Below are positions 34,207-42,629 of a DNA stretch of 64,000 nt, in pieces. Positions within the stretch are counted from its first letter, which is position 1. Each line of letters starts with the position of its first letter. Location of the stretch: contig NZ_CAKJTJ010000019.1 in NCBI RefSeq assembly GCF_917563925.1, positions 1 to 64,000 of the forward strand, read 5' to 3'. The position numbers and the translations under genes were made by a program. This DNA is from Sutcliffiella rhizosphaerae (GTDB lineage Bacteria; Bacillota; Bacilli; Bacillales; Bacillaceae_I). The notes below the pieces were generated by a model. The model ran no database searches, was not told the origin of the DNA, and worked only from the letters and a program-made list of their open reading frames with translations.

Positions 34207-34254
34207 TTATTTAAAAAGGTTATTGAAATACTAAAATTTTACAGTTAATATTAT

Positions 34255-34298
34255 CTTGAACACTAAAATTTTTTGTATATAAATCTCGAATTCGAGAT
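34255..34298 (+). promoter_or_regulatory. SigA promoter overlapped by an MhqR-type operator
   Basis: TTGAAC (34255-34260), 17 bases, TATAAA (34278-34283). The perfect 16-base palindrome ATCTCGAATTCGAGAT at 34283-34298 abuts the -10 box. It matches the operator of MhqR, the MarR-type quinone sensor that represses the mhq genes in Bacillus subtilis. No mhqR gene is in the window, so the regulator would act from elsewhere. Confidence 0.8.
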
Positions 34299-34318
34299 AA
34301 TCAGAGGGGATTTGCCGT

Positions 34319-34938
34319 ATGGGTGATTTTACGCAAATAGTGAAGGAAAGACATCTGCAAGTAATTTTGTGGAAGGGTAGCTTATTACAAAGAACGAATT
34401 AGATGCCATATTTGAACTTGTAAAGCTTGTTCCATCAGTTTTTAATCTACAGCATACGAAATATTTAGTTGTAACAGACCCAGAGAAAAATGAAGAAATT
34501 AAACAGGCTGCAAATGGGTAATCTAAGGTCCATAGTGCTTCGGCCGTGATTCTAGTTATAGGAAACAAAGAAGCTCACAAACAAGCAGCTGATATAAATG
34601 AAGGTTTGCTAATGTTAGGAATCTTAAATAAACAAGAATATGATTTAATAGTTAATGAAACAATGTCCCTATATAAAGAGAGAGGACCAATCTTCCAAAA
34701 AGATGAGGCAATAAGAAATGCTTCTCTATCCTCTATGCAATTTATGCTAGCAGCAAAAAATACAGGGTGGGATACTTGTCCGATGATAGGATTTGATCCT
34801 GATGAAATAAGAAAAATTTTGAGTATTGAAGATAAATATGAAATTGGTTTAATGATTACTTTAGGTAAAGAAAAAGTAGAAAGCAGGAAGCAACAGGGCT
34901 ATCGTAAGCCTGTAAATGAATTTGTTACTATCATTTAA
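34319..34938 (+). pseudogene. mhqN: Nitroreductase (MhqN-like), broken by a frameshift and two stops
   Basis: The ATG at 34319, behind AGAGGGG, begins MGDFTQIVKERH, then a one-base shift leads into SASNFVEG. A TAG stop follows, then LITKNELDAIFELVKLVPSVFNLQHTKYLVVTDPEKNEE, a TAA stop, and finally an intact run from 34546 (VILVIGNKEAHKQ ... SLSSMQFMLAAKNTGWDTCPMIGFDP). These parts cover the whole FMN-dependent nitroreductase fold of MhqN/YodC type. The gene is the first behind the MhqR-type operator and is no longer functional, but its promoter still serves mhqO. Confidence 0.8.
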
Positions 34939-34976
34939 TAGGAAAAGTAAATTAAAGCACAAAAGGAGCGGGGAAA

Positions 34977-35915
34977 ATGAGTAAAAAAACAATGGGAATT
35001 CACCATATTACGGCGATTGTGGGACATCCACAAGAGAATATCGACTTTTATGCTGGGGTATTAGGATTACGTTTAGTAAAACAAACTGTCAATTTTGATG
35101 ATCCAGGAACCTATCATCTTTATTTTGGAAATGAAGGGGGAAAACCAGGTTCCATCATTACTTTCTTTCCATGGACAGGGGCACGTCAAGGAATCATTGG
35201 TGATGGGCAAGTAGGAGTAACCTCTTACGTTGTTCCGAAGGGTTCTTTCTCATTTTGGGAAGAGAGATTAGCAAGGTTTCAAATTGCATTTTCCAAAGTT
35301 GTGCGTTTTGGGGAGCAGTATTTAACATTCGATGATACCCATGGTCTTCATTTAGAGTTGGTGGAACGAGAAGAAGGAGAAGAGAATACTTGGACTTTTG
35401 GAGAAGTAACACCAAAAGTTGCGATAAAAGGCTTTGGTGGAGCCACTCTCTATTCTGCTCAGCCTAATAGAACAGCAGAACTGTTAGAGAATGTAATGGG
35501 CTTAGAGATTGTTGGTGAACAAGGAGGTTATATACGTTTCCGTTCTACGGCCGACATTGGAAATATCATTGACTTAAAAGCTACTTCAAATAATAAGGGG
35601 TCAATGGGTGTGGGAACTATTCATCATATAGCATGGAGAGCCATTGACGATAATGATCAGTTAGAGTGGCAAGAGTATGTTGAGGAAAATGGTTATGGTG
35701 TGACACCTGTTAAAGATAGAAATTACTTTAATGCCATTTATTTTAGAGAGCATGGAGAGATTTTATTTGAGATTGCAACAGATCCTCCAGGATTTGCGCA
35801 TGATGAAACCTTTGAAACGATGGGAGAAAAATTAATGTTACCTACTCAATACGAACAGTACAGAAAAAAGCTTGAGAGCAAATTAATACCGATTGAAATA
35901 AAAAAATTAGACTAA
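34977..35915 (+). CDS. mhqO: Ring-cleaving dioxygenase MhqO/MhqA-like (glyoxalase/VOC fold)
   Basis: A 312-residue iron-dependent extradiol-type dioxygenase that opens hydroquinone or catechol rings and so removes quinone-type electrophiles. It has two vicinal-oxygen-chelate halves: residues 5-150 start GIHHITAIVGHPQENIDFYAGVLGLRLVKQTVNFDDP, and 155-300 contain GTIHHIAWRA and EHGEILFEIATDPPGF, which hold likely metal ligands. It is 38 bases after the broken mhqN and has AAAGGAGCGG before the ATG. Under MhqR-type control it should be induced by quinones. Confidence 0.88.
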   Translation: MSKKTMGIHHITAIVGHPQENIDFYAGVLGLRLVKQTVNFDDPGTYHLYFGNEGGKPGSIITFFPWTGARQGIIGDGQVGVTSYVVPKGSFSFWEERLARFQIAFSKVVRFGEQYLTFDDTHGLHLELVEREEGEENTWTFGEVTPKVAIKGFGGATLYSAQPNRTAELLENVMGLEIVGEQGGYIRFRSTADIGNIIDLKATSNNKGSMGVGTIHHIAWRAIDDNDQLEWQEYVEENGYGVTPVKDRNYFNAIYFREHGEILFEIATDPPGFAHDETFETMGEKLMLPTQYEQYRKKLESKLIPIEIKKLD

Positions 35916-36175
35916 GTAACTGAATAGGAATCACGACCATGCTATCACAAGAACATCCTTCTCCAACGACAAAAATTATTATTGAAAGTATCCTTTTTGG
36001 CTGATTCAATCTTAACAGAAGTCGGAGAAATTTTAATAGAACAATCTAAATGATTCATTTTAGATGAAGAGAGAGGAAAGGTAGGAGCAGCTGCAAAATG
36101 GTACCATACCATTTAAAAACTAATAAGAAAGAATGATATTGAAAAAAGATAGAAATAATAGGTGGTGGGTAATTA
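35916..36175. other. Intergenic region with gene debris
   Basis: The stretch between mhqO and the WrbA-like gene has short protein-like pieces, such as DEERGKVGAAAKWYHT near 36066-36110, broken by stops. It may be the remnant of a third gene of the quinone-resistance operon. No intact frame is present. Confidence 0.35.
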
Positions 36176-36841
36176 ATGGGGTTTTTATCCAAGTTATTTA
36201 GAAGTTCTACAAAAAAGGAGATGGAAACAATGTCAAAGGTTAAATTAGCGGTTATTTTTTACAGTATGGGTGGTACTAACTATCAATTAGCAAGGTGGGC
36301 TGAGGAAGGAGCCAATGAAATTGGGGCTTTGGTAAAGGTACTTAAAGTACAAGAACTCGCTCCAGATTCAGTTATTGAAGGAAACGATATCTGGAAAGCA
36401 ACAGTTGAAGCAACTAAAAATGTACCTGTAGCAACCTCAGCTGATATTGAGTGGGCAGATGCCATTATTTTTAGTGTCCCAACTAGATTTGGTAATATGC
36501 CATCACAAATGAAGCAGTTTCTGGATATTCAAGGTGGTTTATGGGCAAGTGGAAAAACAATAAACAAAGTAGTTAGTGCGATGACTTCTGCTCAAAATCC
36601 TCATGGAGGTCAGGAGGCAACTATTCTGTCTCTCTATACATCCATGATGCACTGGGGTGCCATTATAGCAACTCCAGGTTACACAGATCCAGTCATATTT
36701 GGAGCAGGAGGTAATCCATACGGAACAAGTGTCACGGTTGGACAGGATGGAAAAATGATAGAGGATGTTCAAGCAGCTGTGAAACACCAAGCTAAACGGA
36801 CCGTTACTGTTGCTGAGTGGGTAAAAAACGCAAATCAATAA
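36176..36841 (+). CDS. WrbA-like NAD(P)H:quinone oxidoreductase
   Basis: A 221-residue flavodoxin-fold enzyme that reduces quinones by two electrons, bypassing toxic semiquinones. The FMN phosphate loop is FYSMGGTNYQLARWAEEGA near residue 28, followed by DAIIFSVPTRFGNMPSQMKQFLD and SAQNPHGGQEATILSLYT, all WrbA signatures. Two starts are plausible: ATG 36176 (TAGGTGGTGGG upstream) adds an amphipathic basic leader MGFLSKLFRSSTKK, whereas ATG 36230 with AAAAGGAG gives the usual WrbA length. It lies downstream of mhqO, consistent with a quinone-detoxification locus. Confidence 0.88.
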   Translation: MGFLSKLFRSSTKKEMETMSKVKLAVIFYSMGGTNYQLARWAEEGANEIGALVKVLKVQELAPDSVIEGNDIWKATVEATKNVPVATSADIEWADAIIFSVPTRFGNMPSQMKQFLDIQGGLWASGKTINKVVSAMTSAQNPHGGQEATILSLYTSMMHWGAIIATPGYTDPVIFGAGGNPYGTSVTVGQDGKMIEDVQAAVKHQAKRTVTVAEWVKNANQ

Positions 36842-36848
36842 AAAGTGT

Positions 36849-36885
36849 GAAAGAGCTAATCGATACAATCGATTAGCTCTTTTGG
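36849..36885 (+). terminator. Terminator after the WrbA-like gene
   Basis: AAGAGCTAATCGAT (36851-36864) pairs with ATCGATTAGCTCTT (36868-36881) around a three-base loop, and TTT follows. It can also serve the convergent gene at 36887. Confidence 0.88.
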
Positions 36886-36886
36886 C

Positions 36887-37275
36887 TCATAGCAAAGCAT
36901 GAAATGTAAGGAATAAGACTAGTGTAATAATGACTTGTACCACAAATAAAGTGTAGTACCCTAAAAGCAGATTTTTGTGCTGCTTTTTTTGATAATATTT
37001 GATAAGACGGTATTCATTACAAGAACAAGCTACGTTAACAAGTAGTAGGAAAATAACAGTCATTAATATAGGATTAACCTTACCTGAAAAAGAGGTTGAA
37101 AAAGTAATAGTGTACTTAAGAGATTAAAAAAGGAATACCTGAATTTCCCTAAGGTTTTAGTCATGTCATTTCTGTAAAAGGTCCGTGTCATAATTCGAAA
37201 AATTGGCTTTATATCCACATCTAAAATTGATGGAAAAGTCCTTTCCCTATTTTTTGGAGTTTGTTTCCATTTCAA
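36887..37275 (-). pseudogene. Small membrane protein split by one frameshift
   Basis: The reverse strand starts at ATG 37275 (MKWKQTPKNRERTFPSILDVD) and is open to 37063. After a frame change at about 37066-37090 it continues with PILMTVIFLLLVNVACSCNEYRLIKYYQKK and LLLGYYTLFVVQVIITLVLFLTFHALL, ending at 36887. The two pieces together make a protein of about 128 residues with a charged N-terminus and two or three helices. No family is recognised. The second part alone (58 codons from ATG 37063) could still be translated. Confidence 0.5.
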
Positions 37276-37336
37276 TAAAGAATAATTCCATTAAAAATGG
37301 TATGATTTTTCTTAATGACATGTTGAGGTGAACTTT

Positions 37337-38158
37337 ATGAAACAACACATAATAGAAGTTTTAAAGCAAATAGAAGTAGACTACGAAGTGAAGGTATTAT
37401 ACGCATGTGAATCAGGAAGCAGAGCATGGGGATTTCCTTCTAAAGACAGTGATTATGATGTGAGATTTATTTATATACATCAACCAAAATGGTATCTTTC
37501 TATTGATCAAAAAAGAGATGTTATTGAAATATCTGCTAGAGATTCTATATCAATCCCGATTGATCCATTACTAGATCTAAGTGGCTGGGAGCTGACCAAG
37601 GCGCTAAAATTATTCCGAAAATCAAATCCTCCTCTTTTAGAATGGCTCAAATCAAGCATTATTTATTATCAGTCCTATTCTACTATAGATAAAATAAGAG
37701 AATTAGATAAAGCTATATTTTCACCAGCTTCCTGTTTATATCATTATCTAAACATGGCAAAGGGAAACTTCCGTGATTATTTACAAGGAAATGAAGTGAG
37801 AATCAAAAAATACTTTTATGTCCTTCGTCCAATCTTAGCTGCTAAATGGATTGAAAAGTATAACAGCATTCCACCATTGGAGTTCCAGGTATTAGTGGAT
37901 GACATTTTGGAAGCTGGAGCATTAAAGGATTCTGTTTTAACATTATTAAAAAGAAAAATTGCTGGAGAAGAGTTAAATCTTGAACCGAAAGTGGATAGTA
38001 TAAACGAGTATTTGAACAAGGAAATCCAACATTTAGAAGCGTATGTAAAAAGCATTAATTTAGAAGTGGCAGATCCAACAGCAGAGCTTGATCAGTTATT
38101 TAGAATTACGCTGAAGGAAGTTTGGCAGGATGAGTTGGTAGAGTTGTTTAGAGATTAG
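37337..38158 (+). CDS. ycgL: Predicted nucleotidyltransferase, YcgL-like
   Basis: A 273-residue soluble protein of the COG3541 nucleotidyltransferase group. The polymerase-beta-like motif is CESGSRAWGFPSKDSDYDVRFIYIHQ (residues 24-50) with the paired aspartates of a metal-dependent nucleotidyl transferase. The C-terminal part is helical (LYHYLNMAKGNFRDYLQGNEVRIKKYFYVLRPILAAKWIE). Substrate unknown. GAGGTGA is a ribosome binding site for the ATG at 37337, so that start is chosen over the GTG at 37328. It stands alone. Confidence 0.83.
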   Translation: MKQHIIEVLKQIEVDYEVKVLYACESGSRAWGFPSKDSDYDVRFIYIHQPKWYLSIDQKRDVIEISARDSISIPIDPLLDLSGWELTKALKLFRKSNPPLLEWLKSSIIYYQSYSTIDKIRELDKAIFSPASCLYHYLNMAKGNFRDYLQGNEVRIKKYFYVLRPILAAKWIEKYNSIPPLEFQVLVDDILEAGALKDSVLTLLKRKIAGEELNLEPKVDSINEYLNKEIQHLEAYVKSINLEVADPTAELDQLFRITLKEVWQDELVELFRD

Positions 38159-38277
38159 TGGGCAGAATAAGAAAGTAACTTTCAAGAAATTTTTTAGTAG
38201 AAAATAAAGATTTTAAATTTTTTAGAAAATTTAGTATATTAGTAGTAGGAAAAAATGGAAAAAAGGAGAGGTTTAAA

Positions 38278-38337
38278 ATGTTTACATTTAACTTTAAGTC
38301 AATATTAAATACGACGGTTTTTACCTCTTCATTTTAG
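38278..38337 (+). CDS. Possible 19-residue peptide
   Basis: ATG 38278, preceded by an excellent AAAAGGAGAGG, opens MFTFNFKSILNTTVFTSSF and stops at TAG 38335. A rho-independent terminator follows at 38364-38396, so ribosome binding site, frame and terminator form a complete small unit. It could be a real small peptide, a regulatory leader or the scar of a lost gene. No homology is recognised. Confidence 0.35.
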   Translation: MFTFNFKSILNTTVFTSSF

Positions 38338-38362
38338 AAATATTTAAATAGAAATGTTATTG

Positions 38363-38398
38363 CAGACCTTCGTATTTGTTAAACGAAGGTCTTTATTA
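38363..38398 (+). terminator. Terminator of the small unit
   Basis: AGACCTTCGT (38364-38373) pairs perfectly with ACGAAGGTCT (38383-38392) and TTATTATT follows. Confidence 0.85.
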
Positions 38399-38587
38399 TT
38401 GTTTTTTCCGAACTGCCTATTACAGAATATTATTTTGAATTCTAGGTACTTATTCCACAAGGCTTTCCTTGTGTTAATATAAATATCCTTTATATGAAAG
38501 GTTGTGAATTTTATGAAATTCATCTATACCAATAAAAAAATACGGAGAGTGACTATATTTTAGCTCTCTGTTAAAAAGGAGAGTATT

Positions 38588-39661
38588 ATGATTCATAAAG
38601 AAGTAGTGAAAATAGCAGATGATTATTTGCTTTCAATAATAACAAAGTTGTATGGATTAAATAGCTACCAAATCAATTCTATTAATGCTCATGATGGTGG
38701 TAGAAATGTCGCATACTCCTGTGAGAATCAGGGTGAAAACGATAAAATCATCAGAATAGCTTTCTTGCCTGACAGAAAGCGAGAAGACTTTATCAGTGAA
38801 TTAGAGTATGTCAGATTTCTTTATGATGGTGGCGGTAGTGTCTCAAATGTAGTTAATTCTCGCAATGGGAATTTATTAGAAGAAGTTGTTTATGATGGTC
38901 ACCGTTATTTTGTTTGTGTATTTGAAAAAGCTAGAGGGAAATTATTTTGGGAAAATGGCTATAGGTATCGAGAAGGAGTTCCTTTGACAGAGTATTTTTA
39001 TAACTGTGGTCAAACACTTGGTAAACTCCATAAACTCTCAAAAGAATATACACCTGTTCATAAACGTTATAGTTTTTTTGAAAAGTACAATGCTGACTAT
39101 ATCAATCAACTAATACCTGGTTCGTTAACCTTACTTAAGGAAAAGATGATAGACCTTTTGAAAACCTTAGAGGGAATGGATAGAGCTCGAGAATCTTTCG
39201 GTATGGTACACTTCGATTACAATGATGGAAATTACATGATTGATTTTACGACAGGACAAATAACCGTATTTGATTTTGATAATTCATGTTTCTTTTGGTA
39301 TCTCTACGACCTTGCAAATGTCTGGGCTAACGGGTGCGGCTGGATACGGTTTGAGAAAGATGTGGAAAAGCGTCAAAAGTTTATGAAAAATTACTTTGAA
39401 ACTGTCCTTGCAGGGTACAAATCAGAAACAGAGATTGATGAAGCTATGCTAGAAAAGTTGCCACTGTTTATCAAAGTAACAGTCATGGAAAACATCATTG
39501 ATACATTTGAAGTAATGCATAACAGTGGTGAAAAACCAGAATGCGATGAGGAGTTGGCCTATCTCATAAAATGTATGGAAGATGATATTCCACACAAAGG
39601 TTTTTTTGATGAAATCTACTCCTCCATTGAACCTTTTGTGTATAAGAAAAGAAACATTTAG
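38588..39661 (+). CDS. APH/choline-kinase family phosphotransferase
   Basis: A 357-residue protein kinase-like fold enzyme. The catalytic loop FGMVHFDYNDGNYMID near residue 212 has the HxDxxxxN pattern (D at the fourth position), and the metal-binding aspartate follows in VFDFDNSC. The N-lobe has IIRIAFLPDRKREDFISELEYVRFL. Similar proteins phosphorylate small molecules (homoserine kinase type II, SrkA, aminoglycosides), and the substrate here cannot be told. AAAAGGAGAG precedes the ATG. It is monocistronic. Confidence 0.82.
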   Translation: MIHKEVVKIADDYLLSIITKLYGLNSYQINSINAHDGGRNVAYSCENQGENDKIIRIAFLPDRKREDFISELEYVRFLYDGGGSVSNVVNSRNGNLLEEVVYDGHRYFVCVFEKARGKLFWENGYRYREGVPLTEYFYNCGQTLGKLHKLSKEYTPVHKRYSFFEKYNADYINQLIPGSLTLLKEKMIDLLKTLEGMDRARESFGMVHFDYNDGNYMIDFTTGQITVFDFDNSCFFWYLYDLANVWANGCGWIRFEKDVEKRQKFMKNYFETVLAGYKSETEIDEAMLEKLPLFIKVTVMENIIDTFEVMHNSGEKPECDEELAYLIKCMEDDIPHKGFFDEIYSSIEPFVYKKRNI

Positions 39662-39777
39662 CACTTTCGGATAATAGCTTCTTATAAATAAATATTATTC
39701 ACTCTGTCGATTTTCTCCTCTCTTGTTCGTTGTATTTATAAGCACGAATCCATAATCCATATTAAGGAGGAATCTTT

Positions 39778-40131
39778 ATGCTATTTATGTTGATTGTCAA
39801 AGCCTCGAAGAATTCGGAAGCTGGAAATCGCCCAAACCAGGATCTAAATGAAGCGATGGACAAGTATAACGAGGAACTAATGAAGGCAGGAGTAAGAGTG
39901 ATGGCAAAAGGTCTTCATCCAAGTTCAAATGGAATGCGCATTTCGTTTCCAAACCCAGGAGAAAAGCCTGTAGTAACGGATGGACCATTTACGGAAACAA
40001 AAGAAGTGATTGCCGGGTTTATTCTAATTGATGTGAAATCGAAAGAAGAAGCCATCGAGTGGGCAATGCGAATGCCAGACCCACAAGGCTTTGGGGAAGG
40101 TCAAATTGAATTACGTCAAGTATTTGAATGA
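39778..40131 (+). CDS. YCII-related (DGPF domain) protein
   Basis: A 117-residue ferredoxin-like-fold protein. The family motif VVTDGPFTETKEVIAGFILIDVKSKEEAIEWAMRMP is complete. Members often sit beside ECF sigma factors and have been linked to small ring-opening or dehalogenating reactions, but the role is not established. No sigma gene is adjacent here. The start ATG follows AAGGAGGAATCTTT. Confidence 0.88.
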   Translation: MLFMLIVKASKNSEAGNRPNQDLNEAMDKYNEELMKAGVRVMAKGLHPSSNGMRISFPNPGEKPVVTDGPFTETKEVIAGFILIDVKSKEEAIEWAMRMPDPQGFGEGQIELRQVFE

Positions 40132-40269
40132 AAAAAGCTGAGATCAAAGTTAAAAGTCTTAGAGTTTGGCTGGCAAAATTCAGTATATTAGAAGAGTAGT
40201 ATTTAATTCTAGATACGTTAAGTATACTCTTGTTTAATGTAGCTATTTACAATTATTACTGTTCTAGTT

Positions 40270-40382
40270 GTTTATTGTAGAAAAAGGCGAAGACTCCAGC
40301 GGAAAGTAGCGGAAATCTTGAGACCCCCTAGAGGAAGCTCAAGACCGCCCCGCGGAAAGCGAAGCCTTTTGCGGAGATAAAC
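40270..40382. repeat. GC-rich interspersed element, second copy
   Basis: Framed by GTTTAT and ATAAAC, with CGAAGACTCCAGCGGAAAG and CGCGGAAAGCGAAGCC, this matches the core of the element at 12441-12626 in shorter form. It lies in the 422-base gap before the response regulator gene. The remaining gap bases show no gene. Confidence 0.6.
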
Positions 40383-40553
40383 AGCGTAGTTATAAGAGAG
40401 ATGCTAAATAATTTGGACTGGCAACAGAAAGTGTGACAGTCCTTTTTGTATTGGTCAGCAATGGAACAATGGAGGATTAATCCAAAGATTTACACTTCTA
40501 CTTATAAAATCTAATGTATACTGTAACTAATAATCTTTTCTAGGAGACCCGAA

Positions 40554-41240
40554 ATGAAAATAGATTGTTTAATCGTAGATGATGAGGTTGCTTTAGCTGA
40601 AACAACCTGTGAGTATTTTAATATGTTTGAAGTGAAAACAGAGTTTGTGACTGGAGCGGAGGAGTGCGAAAGATTTTTAGAGAAGCATGAACCGTCCGTG
40701 ATACTTCTTGATATTAATCTAGGAGATTCTTCGGGATTTGATTTATGTAAAAAACTGCGTCAAACTACGCAAATTCCGATTCTTTTTATTAGCGCACGCT
40801 CCAGTGATGACGATATATTGATTGCATTAAACATTGGTGGTGACGATTATATTCGGAAGCCATATACGCTGAGTATTTTATTAGCAAAAGTGAAAGCAGT
40901 ACTTAAAAGATATGGAAACAGTTCGAGTAGCCAACAAGAAATGATAGCGTTTGGGGATATCCAAATTGATACAAAGTTGCAACGGGTAGTAGTGAATGGG
41001 GCAATGATTCCACTGAAAACGATGGAATATAAACTTCTATACTATTTGGCCCAAAATAAAAATCGAATCATTACAAAAGGTGAATTGTTTCAACAGGTCT
41101 GGGGAGATTCCTTTGTAGGAGACGGGACGCTTAATGTACATATTCGCCATTTGCGGGAGAAAATTGAAAGAGATCCAAAAGAACCTCAATATATCAAAAC
41201 AGTTTGGGGTACAGGGTACGTCTTAGAGGATATCACCTAA
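40554..41240 (+). CDS. OmpR-family response regulator
   Basis: A 228-residue two-component regulator. The receiver domain (residues 1-118) has acidic D9/D10 in IVDDE, the phospho-acceptor in VILLDINLGDSSGFDL (about D53), S/T switch in LFISARSS and the lysine in YIRKPYT. The winged-helix output (130-225) includes LKTMEYKLLYYLAQNKNRIITKGELFQQVWG and DGTLNVHIRHLREKIE. It overlaps the sensor kinase by one base and probably controls the transporter genes downstream via the repeats at 42509-42549. Confidence 0.93.
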   Translation: MKIDCLIVDDEVALAETTCEYFNMFEVKTEFVTGAEECERFLEKHEPSVILLDINLGDSSGFDLCKKLRQTTQIPILFISARSSDDDILIALNIGGDDYIRKPYTLSILLAKVKAVLKRYGNSSSSQQEMIAFGDIQIDTKLQRVVVNGAMIPLKTMEYKLLYYLAQNKNRIITKGELFQQVWGDSFVGDGTLNVHIRHLREKIERDPKEPQYIKTVWGTGYVLEDIT

Positions 41241-42508
41241 TGAGAATAAAATTACTAATAGTAACACTATTGATTGTAAGTAGTGCTGGTATTGTACTCT
41301 CCATTATGAGTATACATAATAAAAATCTAGCAGAAGTAGATCTTGTAGTGATAAATGATGTAGTGAAAACTGCCGAAAAAAATTGGGGAGCAATTAATGA
41401 AGGGACCTTTCAAAACAGTATCTTAAAACAACCCTTTACTATTGTTGATAAAAGTGAAAATGTGATTTATGAAACACAAGGCAATCATTTTATTACATTA
41501 TACGATTCTATAAAAAATAGAGATCTATTGATAGATTTGAAGGAAAATAACGAAATTATAGGAAAGATAATTATTCACAATAACCACCAAGAAGTTTTGC
41601 AGCAAATGAAGCGGGAACTGGTCATCACAATAAGTTTAATAGTTGGAATAGTAATGCTGGTGAGTATGCTGTATATTATCTATATTTACAGAACGTTATT
41701 GTCGCCATTTCAGCAGCTTCAAAAGTTTGCAGCGAATGTCGCTAGAGGTAATTTTGATGTCCCTTTAAATATGGGTAAAGACAATTACTTTGGTGCTTTT
41801 ACGGAAAGTTTTGATCTATTGCGTGAGGAGCTTGAAGCGGCACGACAAAGAGAGTATGAATCCAACCGCAGTAAAAAAGAGCTAGTGGCCACACTAAGTC
41901 ATGATATTAAAACGCCTGTTGCTTCCATCAAAGCGGTTAGTGAATTAATGCTGATGCAAACGAAAGAAGAGAAGTTAAAAAAGAAAGTGAATACAATCTA
42001 TTCAAAAGTAGATCAAATTGACTTACTTGTTACAGATATGTTTCACGCTACTTTAGAGGAATTGCAGCAATTAAAAGTTACTGTTACAGAAGTATCAAGT
42101 GATTTACTTGTTGAAATGATAGAGAATGTTAATGATGAAAATCAAATATCCTATGAACAGATTCCACCATGTCTTATTCTTGCGGATCCAATGCGTTTGC
42201 AGCAAGTAATAGACAATGTAATAAGTAATGCTTATAAATATGCCGATACAAAGGTTCATATAAAAGCTCATATACAACAGAATTACCTTGAACTACATAT
42301 CATGGACTTTGGAGAAGGAATGAGTGAGGACGAACTACCTCTACTGTTTAACAAATATTATCGTGGCAGAAACGTTGAAAGTAAGAGTGGTTCAGGGCTT
42401 GGTTTATACATATCTAAATACTTCATGGAAAATATGGAAGGTCAAATCTCCTGTTATAACCGATCAGATGGTTTTACAGTAGTCCTAAAAATCAAGCTTG
42501 CATCATAA
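41240..42508 (+). CDS. Sensor histidine kinase
   Basis: A 422-residue membrane kinase. Two membrane helices (about 4-22 and 132-152) flank an extracellular sensor of about 105 residues. A HAMP-like linker follows, then the H-box LVATLSHDIKTPVASIKAVSE, N-box VIDNVISNAYKYAD, and G-boxes MDFGEGMSEDE and SGSGLGLYIS. The large sensor distinguishes it from intramembrane-sensing BceS kinases. The start ATG at 41240 overlaps the regulator stop (TAATG); the longer frame from 41204 lies inside the regulator gene. Confidence 0.9.
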   Translation: MRIKLLIVTLLIVSSAGIVLSIMSIHNKNLAEVDLVVINDVVKTAEKNWGAINEGTFQNSILKQPFTIVDKSENVIYETQGNHFITLYDSIKNRDLLIDLKENNEIIGKIIIHNNHQEVLQQMKRELVITISLIVGIVMLVSMLYIIYIYRTLLSPFQQLQKFAANVARGNFDVPLNMGKDNYFGAFTESFDLLREELEAARQREYESNRSKKELVATLSHDIKTPVASIKAVSELMLMQTKEEKLKKKVNTIYSKVDQIDLLVTDMFHATLEELQQLKVTVTEVSSDLLVEMIENVNDENQISYEQIPPCLILADPMRLQQVIDNVISNAYKYADTKVHIKAHIQQNYLELHIMDFGEGMSEDELPLLFNKYYRGRNVESKSGSGLGLYISKYFMENMEGQISCYNRSDGFTVVLKIKLAS

Positions 42509-42549
42509 TTAAGAATCTATTAAGAATTGCACAAAGACTTAATAAGAAT
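42509..42549 (+). promoter_or_regulatory. Direct-repeat binding site for the response regulator
   Basis: TTAAGAAT at 42509-42516 and 42520-42527, and ATAAGAAT at 42542-42549, are spaced 11 and 22 bases apart, that is on one face of the helix. This is the usual layout for OmpR-family regulators. The repeats stand just before the ABC transporter genes, with a TATGAT -10-like box at 42557-42562. Confidence 0.65.
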
Positions 42550-42629
42550 TGATTTTGTATGATTAGACTGTAATCTTCTTTACGGTCTTTTTTAATTACA
42601 AAATTTATTTAGGGAGATGCAAACTAATC

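Larger units (their letters stand above)
38159..38587. other. Intergenic region holding a small transcription unit
   Basis: Besides the short frame at 38278-38337 and its terminator, the bases 38401-38587 show no gene, although AAGGAGAG at 38577-38584 serves the next start. The region is 75 percent or more A+T to the eye. Confidence 0.4.
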
